64,000 bases of DNA from Aquatica leii. Taxonomy: Eukaryota > Arthropoda > Insecta > Coleoptera > Lampyridae. Positions within the stretch are counted from its first letter, which is position 1, and each line of letters begins with the position of its first letter. Made by a program: the position numbers and the translations under genes. The notes under the pieces are model-generated. The model was not told the DNA's origin and ran no database searches. It worked only from the letters and a program-made list of their open reading frames with translations. The stretch is from the NCBI GenBank assembly GCA_035610365.1, contig CM069438.1, forward strand, positions 35,519,869-35,583,868, given 5' to 3'. This document shows, piece by piece, positions 53,720 to 64,000 of this stretch.

Positions 53720-55069
53720 AGTCCTTTTGATCCTTAAAATTCCAGACTAAATAAAACCGTTTTAAATTCGATAGTTATTACTACTTATGCAACGTGAGTT
53801 GTCGGTCGTTTTTTTCCATTTTATTTATTTTACAGAACCACCTACATTTGACCTTTATTCTTGGATTTCAAAATATTGTAACGTTCTTTTTTTTGCCTAA
53901 CGGGTATAAGCACGTATGCTTCTCGAATATCTTTAAATAAAATCACGTTTGTAAAGCTCTATTTTTAAATGTCTTATCTTTGAGCGAGATTGAAGGAGCG
54001 AGTTGTTTTTAAATGCAAGTCTTAATTATCGTCGCTTCAAGGATAAATTACATAAAAACGGATTTGCTTTAAAAATAGGCTTCGTTTAGGGTTGGTTTCG
54101 ATCCAAGTTGACAAATATCGCATTCAAGGTCGGAAGTGTCAAATTTTTTGGATGTATTGGCAATTGGCACCTGGAGAAACTTTCTCGTAATTTTCCGTGA
54201 CCGTGACTTTTAGTGGTTATGGTAGTTGTCAGACTCCTACTTGTAAATACAACTCGGCCTACGTCTGTTCTGCATTGCCTCTTTGTTTCCACTTTTTTTA
54301 AATTAATATGACTCGACCAGAACTATTTTTTTTCTTAAGGTGGCGACAATGTTTATGAATTAGGTACACGCCATTCTTAATTTTTATAGGCTAGACCAAA
54401 ACCAATTCTTTTTTTGCATTATTGAAGAATATTGTTTTGAGGTTTTCGATAAATTTTTGGAAATTTTAATGACTTGAGGAATACCTTTTTGTGGTTTTAC
54501 TGTGTGCATTTATTTTTGTTAATCTTAATTTGTTGGTGTTTTCGTTTTACTTTTGAACTACTTGGTCTAATAAAAAAACTTTAGTTTTATTATAGCCACT
54601 TTTGATTTTCTTCAAGTTGTGATCGATTTTTTTGTCGTTGGTTTTTTTTGCTATTTGGCACAAGTAAATCTTTTCTTGTTTATAGTTGCTTCTTTTTTTA
54701 TATTTTTTGTTAACCAATCTATTTTTTCTTTTCAACGCATTTTTGAGATCTTTAAATTTAAAAAAATTGAAATGATTGCTAAATTTGATCTGGACACTGA
54801 TTTTTCAAGAATTTTTTGACTGGGTTTTTTAATGAGCAATTTCTGAATTTTTCGAGCTTTTTGACAATTTTTTTTTTAAAAGTATATAATGGATTTATGG
54901 CGTTGATTTTTTTGTCTTTAAAGCCTTGGTGTTTATTTTTGAATTTTTTGTTTGTTAATATTTACACAGTGTGATTTCTAATTTTTTGCCGAATAGTTCT
55001 CAATTGTAGCCATAGAGGAATCACAGATATTTTAAAAATTTTTTTTCACAAGAATTGGTAACGTAAGAC
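53720..55069. other. T-rich spacer, no gene supported
   Basis: Long T runs and no motif-bearing frame. If the exons at 52388 or 53644 are real, this is intron. Confidence 0.4.
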
Positions 55070-55400
55070 AGAATTGAACTCAAGAATTTCCATAAATGAG
55101 TTACCGATGCACCAAATCTATACAAAATCTTTGAAATTATGAGTCAATGCAGCTTAAGGTAATGAGTAACAGATCGAGCTGAAAAAAAGTTTTTTAGGAC
55201 TATAACGTTGATGATAACAAACTAAGATAACGGTTTTTGCATCAATGTTTCTAGCATTTGTAGCAGAACGACAAAAATAGTCTTATAAAAAAAATGAAAA
55301 TACAACAGGTCCCAAAACTGATCCTTTCGGTGCCCCACATTCTATTTGTACCTGTCGGATTTTGTTGTCCGTTTAGATAGCTTCTTTATTTTTATTCAAT
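55070..55400 (-). pseudogene. LINE reverse-transcriptase relic (motif B), copy b
   Basis: Near 55345-55290 the minus strand reads GAPKGSVLGPVVFSFF, the G.PQGSVLGP motif of non-LTR reverse transcriptases followed by its hydrophobic strand, then a stop. It is related to the relic at 36590-37132. A 64-codon open frame on the minus strand at 55392-55586 directly upstream has no clear motif. Confidence 0.5.
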
Positions 55401-55589
55401 AAACTCTTGGGATTTTCTCAGACGCTTCCAATATTGTTGATAAAACTTTTTGTGGTTTTCGGTCAGTAGAACTAAAAAATTGTCATTACTGATATCTTCT
55501 TGTGGGTCTATGCTGCCAGCTTCTTCAGGATAACTGAACTGATTCTCCGTTGCTTGGTCAGTAATAGTTACAATTTCTTTTTTCATAAT

Positions 55590-56870
55590 GAGCTAGTATT
55601 GTTGTTTTTGTTACTTGGACCTGGTAAAAACTTAAACGTCTATCACAATTTGCTATTTGATTTAGAGCTTCCTTTCTTTGCTAAAGTTATTTTCTTTGAT
55701 GTTTGGCATAAAACTTAGGCAAGGCTACTATGATTTTTGTAATACTGTAAGAAATGTCTTAGCTCTTAGTTTTGATAGGTGTTTGTCATGGTTCTATATA
55801 TCTAGGTGGTTAAAGCCTGTATAGATCAATGGAAACCATTCGTTTCATAACAGCTCTCTTGGATTTTCTTAAGATGTTAACGATTTTTTTTGTATTGTCG
55901 CTTGGATTGTGAACTGATTCTCCGTTGTTTGGTCACTTAGGTCCTTTTTCATTATGATTTAGTGGTTTCTGTACCATACTCGTGTTAAAATTTATTTATT
56001 TGTTTTTTTTTTGTTGTCGTTTATGCTACTTGGATCTGGTAAAAAATTATGCGTCTCTCACTGTTTGCTATTTGGTTTAGCTTTATTTTTTTTAGTTTCT
56101 TCTTCTTTTTCGACTTAAAGTTTGTCAATGAGTTTTTTAAGTTTTTTGTTATTTCTTTATGTTGTCGTTTATGCTACTTGGATCTGGTAAAAAATGAATC
56201 GTCTATCACAATTTACTATTTGGTTTAGAGCTTACTTTTTTTCTGGTTTCTTCTTTTTTGATTGAAAGTTTGTCAATGCATTTTTTTAGTTTTTTATTAT
56301 TTTTTTATGTTGTCGTTTATGCTACTTGGATCTGGTAAAAAAATAAACGTCTATCACAATTTATTATTTGGTTTAGAGTTTCTTTTTTTTTCTAGTTTCT
56401 TCTTTTTTGATTTAAAGTTTGTCAATGAGTTTTTCTAGTTTTTTGTTATTTTTTATGTTGTCGTTTATGCTACTTGGGTCTGGTAAAAAATTATACGCCT
56501 ATCACAATTTGTTATTTTGTTTAGAGCTTTCTTTATGTCTAGTTTCTTTGTATTTTTTTTATTTAAAGTTTGTCAATGAGTTTTTTTACTTTTTTGTAAT
56601 TTTTTTATGTTGTCGTTTATGCTACTTGGATCTGGTAAAAAATGAATCGTCTATCACAATTCACTATTTGGTTTAGAGCTTCCTTTTTTTCTAGTTTCTT
56701 CTTCTTTTTTGATTTAAAGTTTGTCAATGAATTTTTCTAGTTTTTTGTTATTTTTTTATATTTTTGTTTATGCTACTTGGATCTGTTAAAAAGTTAAACG
56801 TCTCTCACAGTTTGCTATTTTGTTTAGAGTTTTTTTTTCTAGTTTCTTCTTCTTTTTTTGATATAAAGTT
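55590..56870. repeat. ~150-bp satellite array, first block
   Basis: A degenerate unit at ~55605-55700 is followed by regular units from ~55990. The core is GCTACTTGGATCTGG, then a run of A, then CGTCTATCACAATTTG and TATTTGGTTTAGAGCTTCC. Distances between cores are 148-152 bp. A larger duplication (~55500-55600 against ~55900-55970, sharing CTGATTCTCCGTT) marks the edge. Confidence 0.9.
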
Positions 56871-56950
56871 AATTAATTAATAGTATTTTTCACAAAGTTC
56901 GTATAAAACATTTATTCAAAAATTTTATCAATTTTTCTACTAATAATGAA

Positions 56951-57448
56951 ATGGTTTTTAGATCTCTTCCATACTTTGGTCACTGTTTTCAATTTCTTCA
57001 AAAACTTTTTAAAAAACATAATATCACCATTTCATTTTCGACACATAACACACTTAAATTATTTTTAGTTAATAATAAAGATCAAATACCAATATTACAT
57101 AAATCTGGAGTGTATCAACTTACTTGTTCGTTTTGTAATTCTTCATATATTGGTCAAACAGGTAGAAAATTCAAAACGAGACTAAATGAACATTTATATT
57201 TAATAAATAGATATTTAAAAACAAATATTTATAACACTAATTCTGCTTTTGCCAACCATATTTTATGTTCAGGGCATTCATTTTCTTCAGATTTAAATAT
57301 CAAAATTCTACATGTATGTAATAAAGGATCTCTTCTAAACTCATTAGAGACTCTTGAAATTAATAGAATTTCTAACAATAATTCAATAAATTGTCTAAAT
57401 GAAATGTTAAATTTAAATCCCTCAATTCTTCTCAGTTCAAAATTATAG
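56951..57448 (+). CDS. GIY-YIG endonuclease domain of a Penelope-like element (165 codons, 5'-truncated)
   Basis: The frame shows SGVYQLTCSFCNSSYIGQTG, then RKFKTRLNEH, the GIY-YIG core followed by the conserved Arg and Glu-His; these motifs mark Penelope-like retroelements. A CSFC pair before the YIGQTG segment is also typical. The residues before ~50 fit the end of the reverse transcriptase-endonuclease linker. The domain runs to a natural stop at 57446-57448 with no internal break. Without its reverse transcriptase the copy cannot move on its own. Confidence 0.85.
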   Translation: MVFRSLPYFGHCFQFLQKLFKKHNITISFSTHNTLKLFLVNNKDQIPILHKSGVYQLTCSFCNSSYIGQTGRKFKTRLNEHLYLINRYLKTNIYNTNSAFANHILCSGHSFSSDLNIKILHVCNKGSLLNSLETLEINRISNNNSINCLNEMLNLNPSILLSSKL

Positions 57449-57656
57449 TTTTATTCTTTTCATTTTTCTATTCTTTTTGATATTTTTTATTTTCTTTATT
57501 TAAATTAATTTTTTAATATAGTCGACTGTATTAAATTGTCAAATACGTTTAATTTTTAATTGACATTAGTTTAAAATTTGTTAACTATTTTATTCGGTTA
57601 GTATTCTTTATTTATATTTCACTGTTTTAATTTTAGTTTTTAGTTACCTATATATA

Positions 57657-57691
57657 CTGACGATGCTAATTATAATTAGCGAAACATGTAT
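57657..57691 (+). ncRNA. Hammerhead-ribozyme-like core in the Penelope-like element
   Basis: CTGACGA fits the CUGANGA box. A perfect hairpin GCTAAT-TATA-ATTAGC follows (stem II), then GAAA. The bases ACATGTA could form a two-pair stem III closing on a GUA cleavage triplet. Penelope-like elements are known to carry hammerhead motifs with very small stem III in their terminal repeats. Stem I is weak (TATATATA against TTTCCTAAAA), and one unpaired T sits below stem II, so activity is doubtful. Confidence 0.5.
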
Positions 57692-57804
57692 TTCCTAAAA
57701 TAAAATATTAAAAAAATAAAAATACTGTGGAGAAGACTTCAAGAGTAATAAAATATTATTTTAAAAAGAGACTCCACTTAGAAAAATGAATTACTTCACC
57801 AATA

Positions 57805-60800
57805 ATAAAGTTTGTCAATGAATTTTTCTAGTTTTTTGTTATTTTTTTATATTTTTGTTTATGCTACTTGGATCAGTTAAAAAATTAAACGTCTCTCACA
57901 GTTTGCTATTTTGTTTAGAGCTTTTTTTTCTAGTTTCTTCTTCTTTTTTGATTAAAAGTTTGTCGATGTGTTTTTTAAGTTTTTTGTTATTTTTTTATGT
58001 TGTCGTTTATGCTACTTGGATCTGGTAAAACATTAAACGTCTATCACAATTTGCTATTTGGTTTAGAGCTTCCTTTTTTTTAGTTTCTTCTTCTTTTTTT
58101 GATTTAAAGTTTGTCATTGAGTTTTTTGTTATTTTTTTATGTTGTCGTTTATGCTACTTGGATCTGGTAAAAAATTAATCGTATATCACAATTTGCTATT
58201 TGGTTTAGAGCTTTTTTTCTAGTTTCTTCTTCTTTTTTGATTTAAAGTTTGTCAATGGATTTTTTTAGTTTTTTGTTATTTTTTTTTTGTTGTCGATTAT
58301 GCTACTTGGATCTGGTAAAAAATTAGGCGTCTATCACAATTTGCTATTTGGTTTAGAGCTTCCTTTTTTTTCTAGTTTCTTCTTTTTTGATTTAAAGTTT
58401 GTCAATGAGGTTTTTTAGTTTTTTGTAATTTTTTTATATTGTCGTTTATGCTACTTGGATCTGGTAAAACATTAAACGTCTATCACAATTTGCTGTTTGG
58501 TTTAGAGATTCCTTTTTTCTAGTTTCTTCTTCTTTTTGATTTAAAGTTTATCAATGAGTTTTTTTAGTTTTTTGTTATTTTTTTTACGTTGTTGTTTATG
58601 CTACTTGGTAAAAAAATAAGCGTCTACCACAATTTGTTATTTTGATTTAGAGCTTCCTTTTTTTCTATTTTCTTCTTTTTTGATTTAAAGTTTGTCAATG
58701 AGTTTTTTTAGTTTTTTTGTTTTTTTATGTTGTCGTTTATGCTACTTGGATCTGGTAAAAAATTAAACGTTTATCACAATTTGCTATTTGGTTTAGAACT
58801 TCCTTTTTTTCTAGTTTCTTCTTCTTTTTTGATTTAAAGTTTGTCAATGAGTGTTTTTAAGTTTTTTGTTGTTTTTTTATGTTGTCGTTTGTGCTACTTG
58901 TATCTGGTAAAAAATTAAATGTCTCTCACAGTTTGCTATTTGGTTTAGAGCTTTCTTTTTCCTAGTTTCTTCTTCTTTTTTAATTTATAGTTTGTCAATG
59001 AGTTTTTTTGGTTTTTTGTTATTTTTTTATGTTTTCGTTTACGCTACTTGGATCTGGTAAAAAATTAAACGTCTCTCACAGTTTGCTATTTGGTTTAGAG
59101 CTTCCTTTTTTCTAGTTTCTTCTTCTTTTTTGATTTAATGTTTGTCAATATGTTTTATTAGTTTTTTGTTATTTTTTATGTTGTCGTTTATGCTACTTGG
59201 ATCTGGTAAAAAATTAAATGTCTCTCACAGTTTGCTATTTGATTTAGAGCTTCTTTTTTACTAGTTTCTTCTTCTTTTTTAATTTATAGTTTGTCAATGA
59301 GTTTTTTTTAGTTTTTGTTATTTTTCTATGTTGTCGTTTATGCTACTTGGATCTGGTAAAAAATTAAACGTCTATCACAATTTGCTATTTGGTTTAGAGC
59401 TTCCTTTTTTTCTAGTTTCTTCTTCTTTTTTAATTTAAAGTTTGTCAATGAGTTTTTTTAAGTTTTTTGTTATTTTTTTATGTTGTCGTTTGTGCTACTT
59501 GTATCTGGTAAAAAATTAAATGTCTCTCACAGTTTGCCAAATAGGTTTAGAGCTTTCTTTTTTCTAGTTTCTTTTTATTTTTAATTTAAAGTTTGTCACT
59601 GAGTTTTTTTAGTTTTTTGTTATTTTTTGTGTTGTCTTTTATGTTACTTGGATCTGGTAAAAAATTAAACGTCTATCACAATTTGCTATTTGGTTTAGAG
59701 CTTCCTTTTTTCCTAGTTTCCTCTTCTTTTTTAATTTAAAGTTTGTCAATGAGTTTTTTTAGTTTTTTGTTATTTTTTTGTTTTCGTTTATGCTACTTGG
59801 ATCTGGTAAAAAATTAAGCGTCTACCACAATTTGCTATTTGGTTTAGAGCTTTCTTTTTCTAGTTTCTTCTTCTTTTTTAATTTAAAGTTTGTCAATGAG
59901 TTTTTAGTTTTTGTTATTTTTTGTTTTTGTTTATGCTACTTGGATCTTGTAAAAATTAAACGTCTATCACAATTTGCTATTTGGTTTAGAGTTTCCTTTG
60001 TTTCTAGTTTCTTCTTCTTTTTTGATTTAAAGTTTGTCAATGAGTTTTTTTAGTTTTTTGTTATTTTTTTGTTTTCGTTTATGCTACTTGGATCTGGTAA
60101 AAAATTAAGCGTCTACCACAATTTGCTATTTGGTTTAGAGCTTTGTTTTTTTCTAGTTTCTTCTTCTTTTTTAATTTAAAGTTTGTCAATGAGTTTTTTT
60201 AGTTTTTTGTTATTTTTTTGTTTTTGTTTATGCTACTTGGATCTGGTAAAAAATTAAACGTCTATCACAATTTGCTATTTTGGTTTAGAGCTTTCTTTTT
60301 TTTTCAGTTTCTTCTTCTTTTTTGATTTAAAGTTTGTCAATGAGTTTTTTTAGTTTTTTGTTATTTTTTTATGTTGTCGTTTATGCTACTTGGATCTGGT
60401 AAAAACTTAAACGTCTATCACAATTTGCTATTTGGTTTAGAGCTTCCTTTTTTCTAGTTTCTTCTTCTTTTTTGATTTAAAGTTTGTCAATGAGTTTTTT
60501 TAGTTTTTTATTATTTTTTTTATGTTGTCGTTTATGCTACTTGGATCTGGTAAAAAATTAAATGTCTCTCACAGTTTGCTATTTGGTTTAGAGCTTTTTT
60601 TCTAATTTCTTCGTTTTTGATTTAAAGTTTGTCAATGAGTTTTTTTGGTTTTTTGTTATTTTTTTGTTTTCGTTTATGCTACTTGGATCTGGTAAAAAAT
60701 TAAACGTTTCTCACAGTTTGCTATTTGGTTTAGAGCTCCCTTTTTTTCTAGTTTCTTCATCTTTTTTGATTCTAAGTTTGACTGAGTTTTTTGTTGTTTT

Positions 60801-63800
60801 TTTATGTTGTCTTTTATGCTACTTGGATCTGGTAAAAATTTAAACGTCTATCACAATTTGCTATTTGGTTTAGAGCTTTCTTTTTTTCTAGTTTCTTCTT
60901 CTTTTTTAATTTAAAGTTTGTCAATGAGTTTTTAGTTTTTTGTTATTTTTTTGTTTTTGTTTATGCTACTTGGATCTTGTAAAAAATTAAACGTCTATCA
61001 CAATTTGCTATTTTGTTTAGAGCTTTCTTTTTTTCTAGTTTCTTCTTCTTTTTTGATTTAAAGTTTGTCGATGAGTTTTTTTAGTTTTTTGTTATTTTTT
61101 TATGTTGTCGTTTATGCTACTTGGATCTGGTAAAAAATTAAACGTTTATCACAATTTGCTATTTGGTGTAGGACTTCCTTGTTTTCTAGTTTCTTCTTCT
61201 TTTTTGCTTTAAAGTTTGTCAATGAGTTTTTTTTAGTTTTTTGTTATTTTTTTTTGTTGTCGTTTATGCTACTTGGATCTGGTAAAAAATTAAACGTCTC
61301 TCACAGTTTGTTATTTGGTTTAGAGTTTCCTTTTTTTTCTAATTTCTTTAACTTTTTTGATTTAAAGTTTGTCTTTAAGTTTTTTGTTATTTTTTTATGT
61401 TGTTGCTTATGCTACTTGGATTTGGTAAAAAATTAAGCGTCTATCACAATTTACTATTTGGTTTAGAGCTTCTTTTGTTTCTAGTTTCTTCTTCTTTTTT
61501 GATTTAAAGTTTGTCAATGGGTTTTTTAGTTTTTTGTTATTTTTTTATGTTGTCGTTTATGCTACTTGGATCTGGTAAAAAATTAGGCGTCTATCACAAT
61601 TTGCTATTTGGTTTAGAGCTTCCTTTTTTTTCTAGTTTCTTCTTTTTTGATTTAAAGTTTGTCCATGAGTTTTTTTTTAGTTTTTTATTATTTTTCTGTT
61701 TTCGTTTATGCTACTTGGATCTGGTAAAAAATTAAGCGTCTATCACAATTTGCTATTTGGTTTAGAGCTTCCTTTATTTCTAGTTTCTTCTTCTTTTTGA
61801 TTTAAAGTTGGTCAATGAGTTTTTTTTAGTTTTGTGTTATTTTTTTATGTTGTCGTTTATGTTACTTGGATCTGGTAAAAAATTAAACGTCTATCACAAT
61901 TTGCTATTTGGTTTAGAGCTTCCTTTTTTCTAGTTTCTTCTTTTTTGATTGAGAGTTTGTCAATGGGCTTTTTTAGTTTTTTGTAATTTTTTTATGTTGT
62001 CGTTTATGCTACTTGGATCTGGTAAATATTTAAACGTCTATCACAATTTGCTATTTGGTTTAGAGCTTCCTTTTTTTCTAGTTTCTTCTTCTTTTTTGAT
62101 TCTAAGTTTGACAATGAGTTTTTTGTTGTTTTTTTATGTTGTCTTTTATGCTACTTGGATCTGGTAAAAAATTAAACGTCTATCACATTTTACTATTTGG
62201 TTTAGAGCTTCCTTTGTTTCTAGTTTCTTCTTCTTTTTGATTTAAAGTTGGTCAATGAGTTTTTTTAGTTTTTTGTTATTTTCCTATGTTGTCGTTTATG
62301 CTACTTGGATCTGGTAAAAAATTAAGTGTCTATCGCAATTTGCTATTAGGTTTAGAGCTTTCTTTTTTTCTAGTTTCTTCTTCTTTTTTTCTTTAAAGTT
62401 TGTCAATGAGTTTTTTTAGTTTTTAGTTATTTTTTTGTGTTGTCGTTTATGCTACTTGTATCTGGTGAAAAATTAAACGTCTATCACAATTTGCTATTTG
62501 GATTAGAGCTTCCTTTTTTTCTAGTTTCTTCTTTTTTAATTTAATTTTTTTTTTAATGCGTTTTTCTAGTTTTTTGTTATTTTTTTATGTTGTCGTTTAT
62601 GCTTCTTGGATCTGGTAAAAAATTAAACGTCTATCACAATTTGCTATTTGGTTTAGAGCTTCCTTTTTTTCTAGTTTCTTCTTTTTTAATTTAAATTTTT
62701 TTAATGCGTTTTTTAAGTTTTTTGTTATTTTTTTATGTTGTCGTTTATGCTTCTTGGATCTGGTAAAAAATTAAACGTCTATCACAATTTGCTATTTGGG
62801 TTAGAGCTTTCTTTTTTTCTAGTTTCTTCTTTTTTAATTTAAATTTTTTTAATGCGTTTTTTTAGTTTTTTGTTATTTTTTTATGTTGTGGTTTATGCTA
62901 CTTGGATCTGGTAAAAAATTAAACGTCGATCACAATTTGCTATTTGGTTTAGAGCTTCCGTTTTTTTAGTTTCTTCTTTTTTATTTTAAATTTTTAATGC
63001 GTTTTTAGTTTTTGTTATTTTTTATGTTGTCGTTTATGCTTCTTGGATCTGGTAAAAATTAAACGTCTATCACAGTTTGCTATTTGGTTTAGAGCTTCCT
63101 TTTTTCTAGTTTCTTCTTTTAATTTAAATTTTTTTAATGCGTTTTTAGTTTTTGTTATTTTTTTATGTTGTCGTTTATGCTTCTTGGATCTGGTAAAAAT
63201 TAAACGTCTATCACAATTTGCTATTTGGTTTAGAGCTTCCTTTTTCTAGTTTCTTCTTCTTTTTGATTGAAAGTTTGTCAATGAGTTTTTAGTTTTTGTT
63301 ATTTTTTATGTTGTCATTTATGCTACTTGGATTTGGTAAAAAATTAAACGTCTATCACAATTTGCTATTTGGTTTAGAGCTTCCTTTTTTCTAGTTTCTT
63401 CTTCTTTTTTGATTGAAAGTTTGTCAATGAGTTTTTTTAGTTTTTTGTTATTTTTTTATGTTGTCATTTATGCTACTTGGATTTGCTAAAACATTAAACG
63501 TCTATCACAATTTGCTATTTGGTTTAGAGCTTCCTTTTTCTAGTTTCTTCTTCTTTTTGATTTAAATTTTTTCAATGAGTTTTTGTTTTTTCTTATTTTT
63601 TTATGTTTTCGTTTATGCTACTTGGATCTGGTAAAAAATTAAACGTCTCTCACAGTTTGCTATTTGGTTTAGAGCTTCCTTTTTTCTAGTTTCTTCTTCT
63701 TCTTTTTTGATTTAAAGTTTGTCAATGAGTTTTTTTAAGTTTTTTGTTATTTTTTTATGTTGTCGTTTGTGGTACTTGTATCTGGTAAAAAATTAAATGT

Positions 63801-64000
63801 CTCTCACAGTTTGCTATTTGGTTTAGAGCTTCCTTTTTTCTTGTTTCTTCTTCTTTTTTGATTTAAAGTTTGTCAATTTGGTTTTTTTAGTTTTTTGTTA
63901 TTTTTTTATGTTGTCGTTTATGCTACTTAGATTCGGTAAAAAGGTAAACGTCTATCACAATTTGTTATTTGGTTTCAAGCTTCCTTTTGTCATAGTTTTT
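57805..64000. repeat. ~150-bp satellite array, main block (runs off the window)
   Basis: About 41 units of ~148-153 bp follow in one orientation. Regularly spaced T tracts (TTTTTTTAGTTTTTTGTTATTTTTTTATG) alternate with the conserved core. Two linked variants recur, CGTCTATCACAATTTG and CGTCTCTCACAGTTTG. A block at ~62540-63240 has its own variants (AATGCG replacing GTCAATGAG; GCTTCTTGG in most units). Open frames of 70-90 codons with FMLLGSGKK or LKFVNEFF are the repeat read in phase because the unit is near 50 codons; I do not count them as genes. Confidence 0.92.

Larger units (their letters stand above)
56871..57804 (+). mobile_element. Penelope-like element fragment in the satellite
   Basis: About 0.93 kb of foreign sequence splits a satellite unit. 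It is flanked by ATAAAGTT direct repeats (56863-56870 and 57805-57812). It holds a GIY-YIG endonuclease frame and a 3' region with a hammerhead-like core. The reverse transcriptase is missing, as in typical 5'-truncated copies. Confidence 0.85.

Noticed and set aside
55990..64000. Repeated membrane-protein-like frames (FMLLGSGKK, LKFVNEFF) in the satellite
   Set aside because: The unit is near 50 codons, so one frame stays open for one or two units and then shifts. The hydrophobic look comes from T-rich DNA. No unit-to-unit coding conservation.

Overview
The window looks like a repeat-laden euchromatic segment of an insect chromosome, possibly a beetle, although order-level placement is only a guess. 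The evidence is short GT-AG introns in two host genes, R1-, Jockey- and Penelope-type retroelements, a Gypsy LTR family, a hAT element, and AT-rich spacers with long simple tandem arrays. There is nothing prokaryotic here: no operons, CRISPR arrays or ribosome binding sites. No tRNA or rRNA gene was seen.

Layout. (1) 0.7-1.9 kb: a four-exon secreted protein in which a Ser/Glu-rich repeat spacer is flanked by two six-cysteine, clip-like modules. (2) 2.1-2.2 kb: a small palindromic MITE. (3) 2.9-6.5 kb, minus strand: a decayed copy of a large multicopy arthropod protein family with a FEN1/XPG-like nuclease region. (4) 7.4-22.9 kb: the best host gene, a four-exon TJAP1-like coiled-coil protein of 557 residues. 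Its third intron (13.7 kb) holds a dimeric ~550-bp tandem array, an almost intact LINE on the opposite strand, and a joined R1 remnant plus Jockey remnant. (5) 23.4-30.0 kb: a Gypsy-type LTR retrotransposon with target duplication GTAC. Downstream of its integrase it carries a TARG1/OARD1-like macro domain and a CCCH zinc finger. (6) 30-37.4 kb: AT-rich spacer with a 0.6-kb MITE and relics of reverse transcriptases. (7) 37.4-51.5 kb: a tandem array of ~0.69-kb units, broken by a second, internally deleted copy of the macro-domain Gypsy element (minus strand, target duplication ATAT) and by a hAT MITE (8-bp target duplication CTCTCAGT). The MITE was itself invaded by a strongly purine-biased LINE. 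(8) 52.4 and 53.6 kb: two possible first exons of an unidentified host gene or genes. (9) 55.6-64.0 kb: a ~150-bp T-rich satellite running off the right edge and interrupted by a Penelope-like fragment with a GIY-YIG endonuclease and a hammerhead-like RNA core.

The most interesting item is the LTR retrotransposon family that encodes a macro domain related to ADP-ribosyl hydrolases. The catalytic Lys and Asp known from TARG1 are kept in both copies, so the domain belongs to the family and is not a chance insertion. Viral macro domains reverse host ADP-ribosylation defences; a similar role in a retrotransposon is inference. The second notable item is the double clip-like secreted protein, whose two modules share cysteine spacing and an intron at the same place and phase.

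All exon structures are read by eye from splice consensus and reading-frame continuity, without transcripts. All family assignments come from recognised motifs, without database searches.
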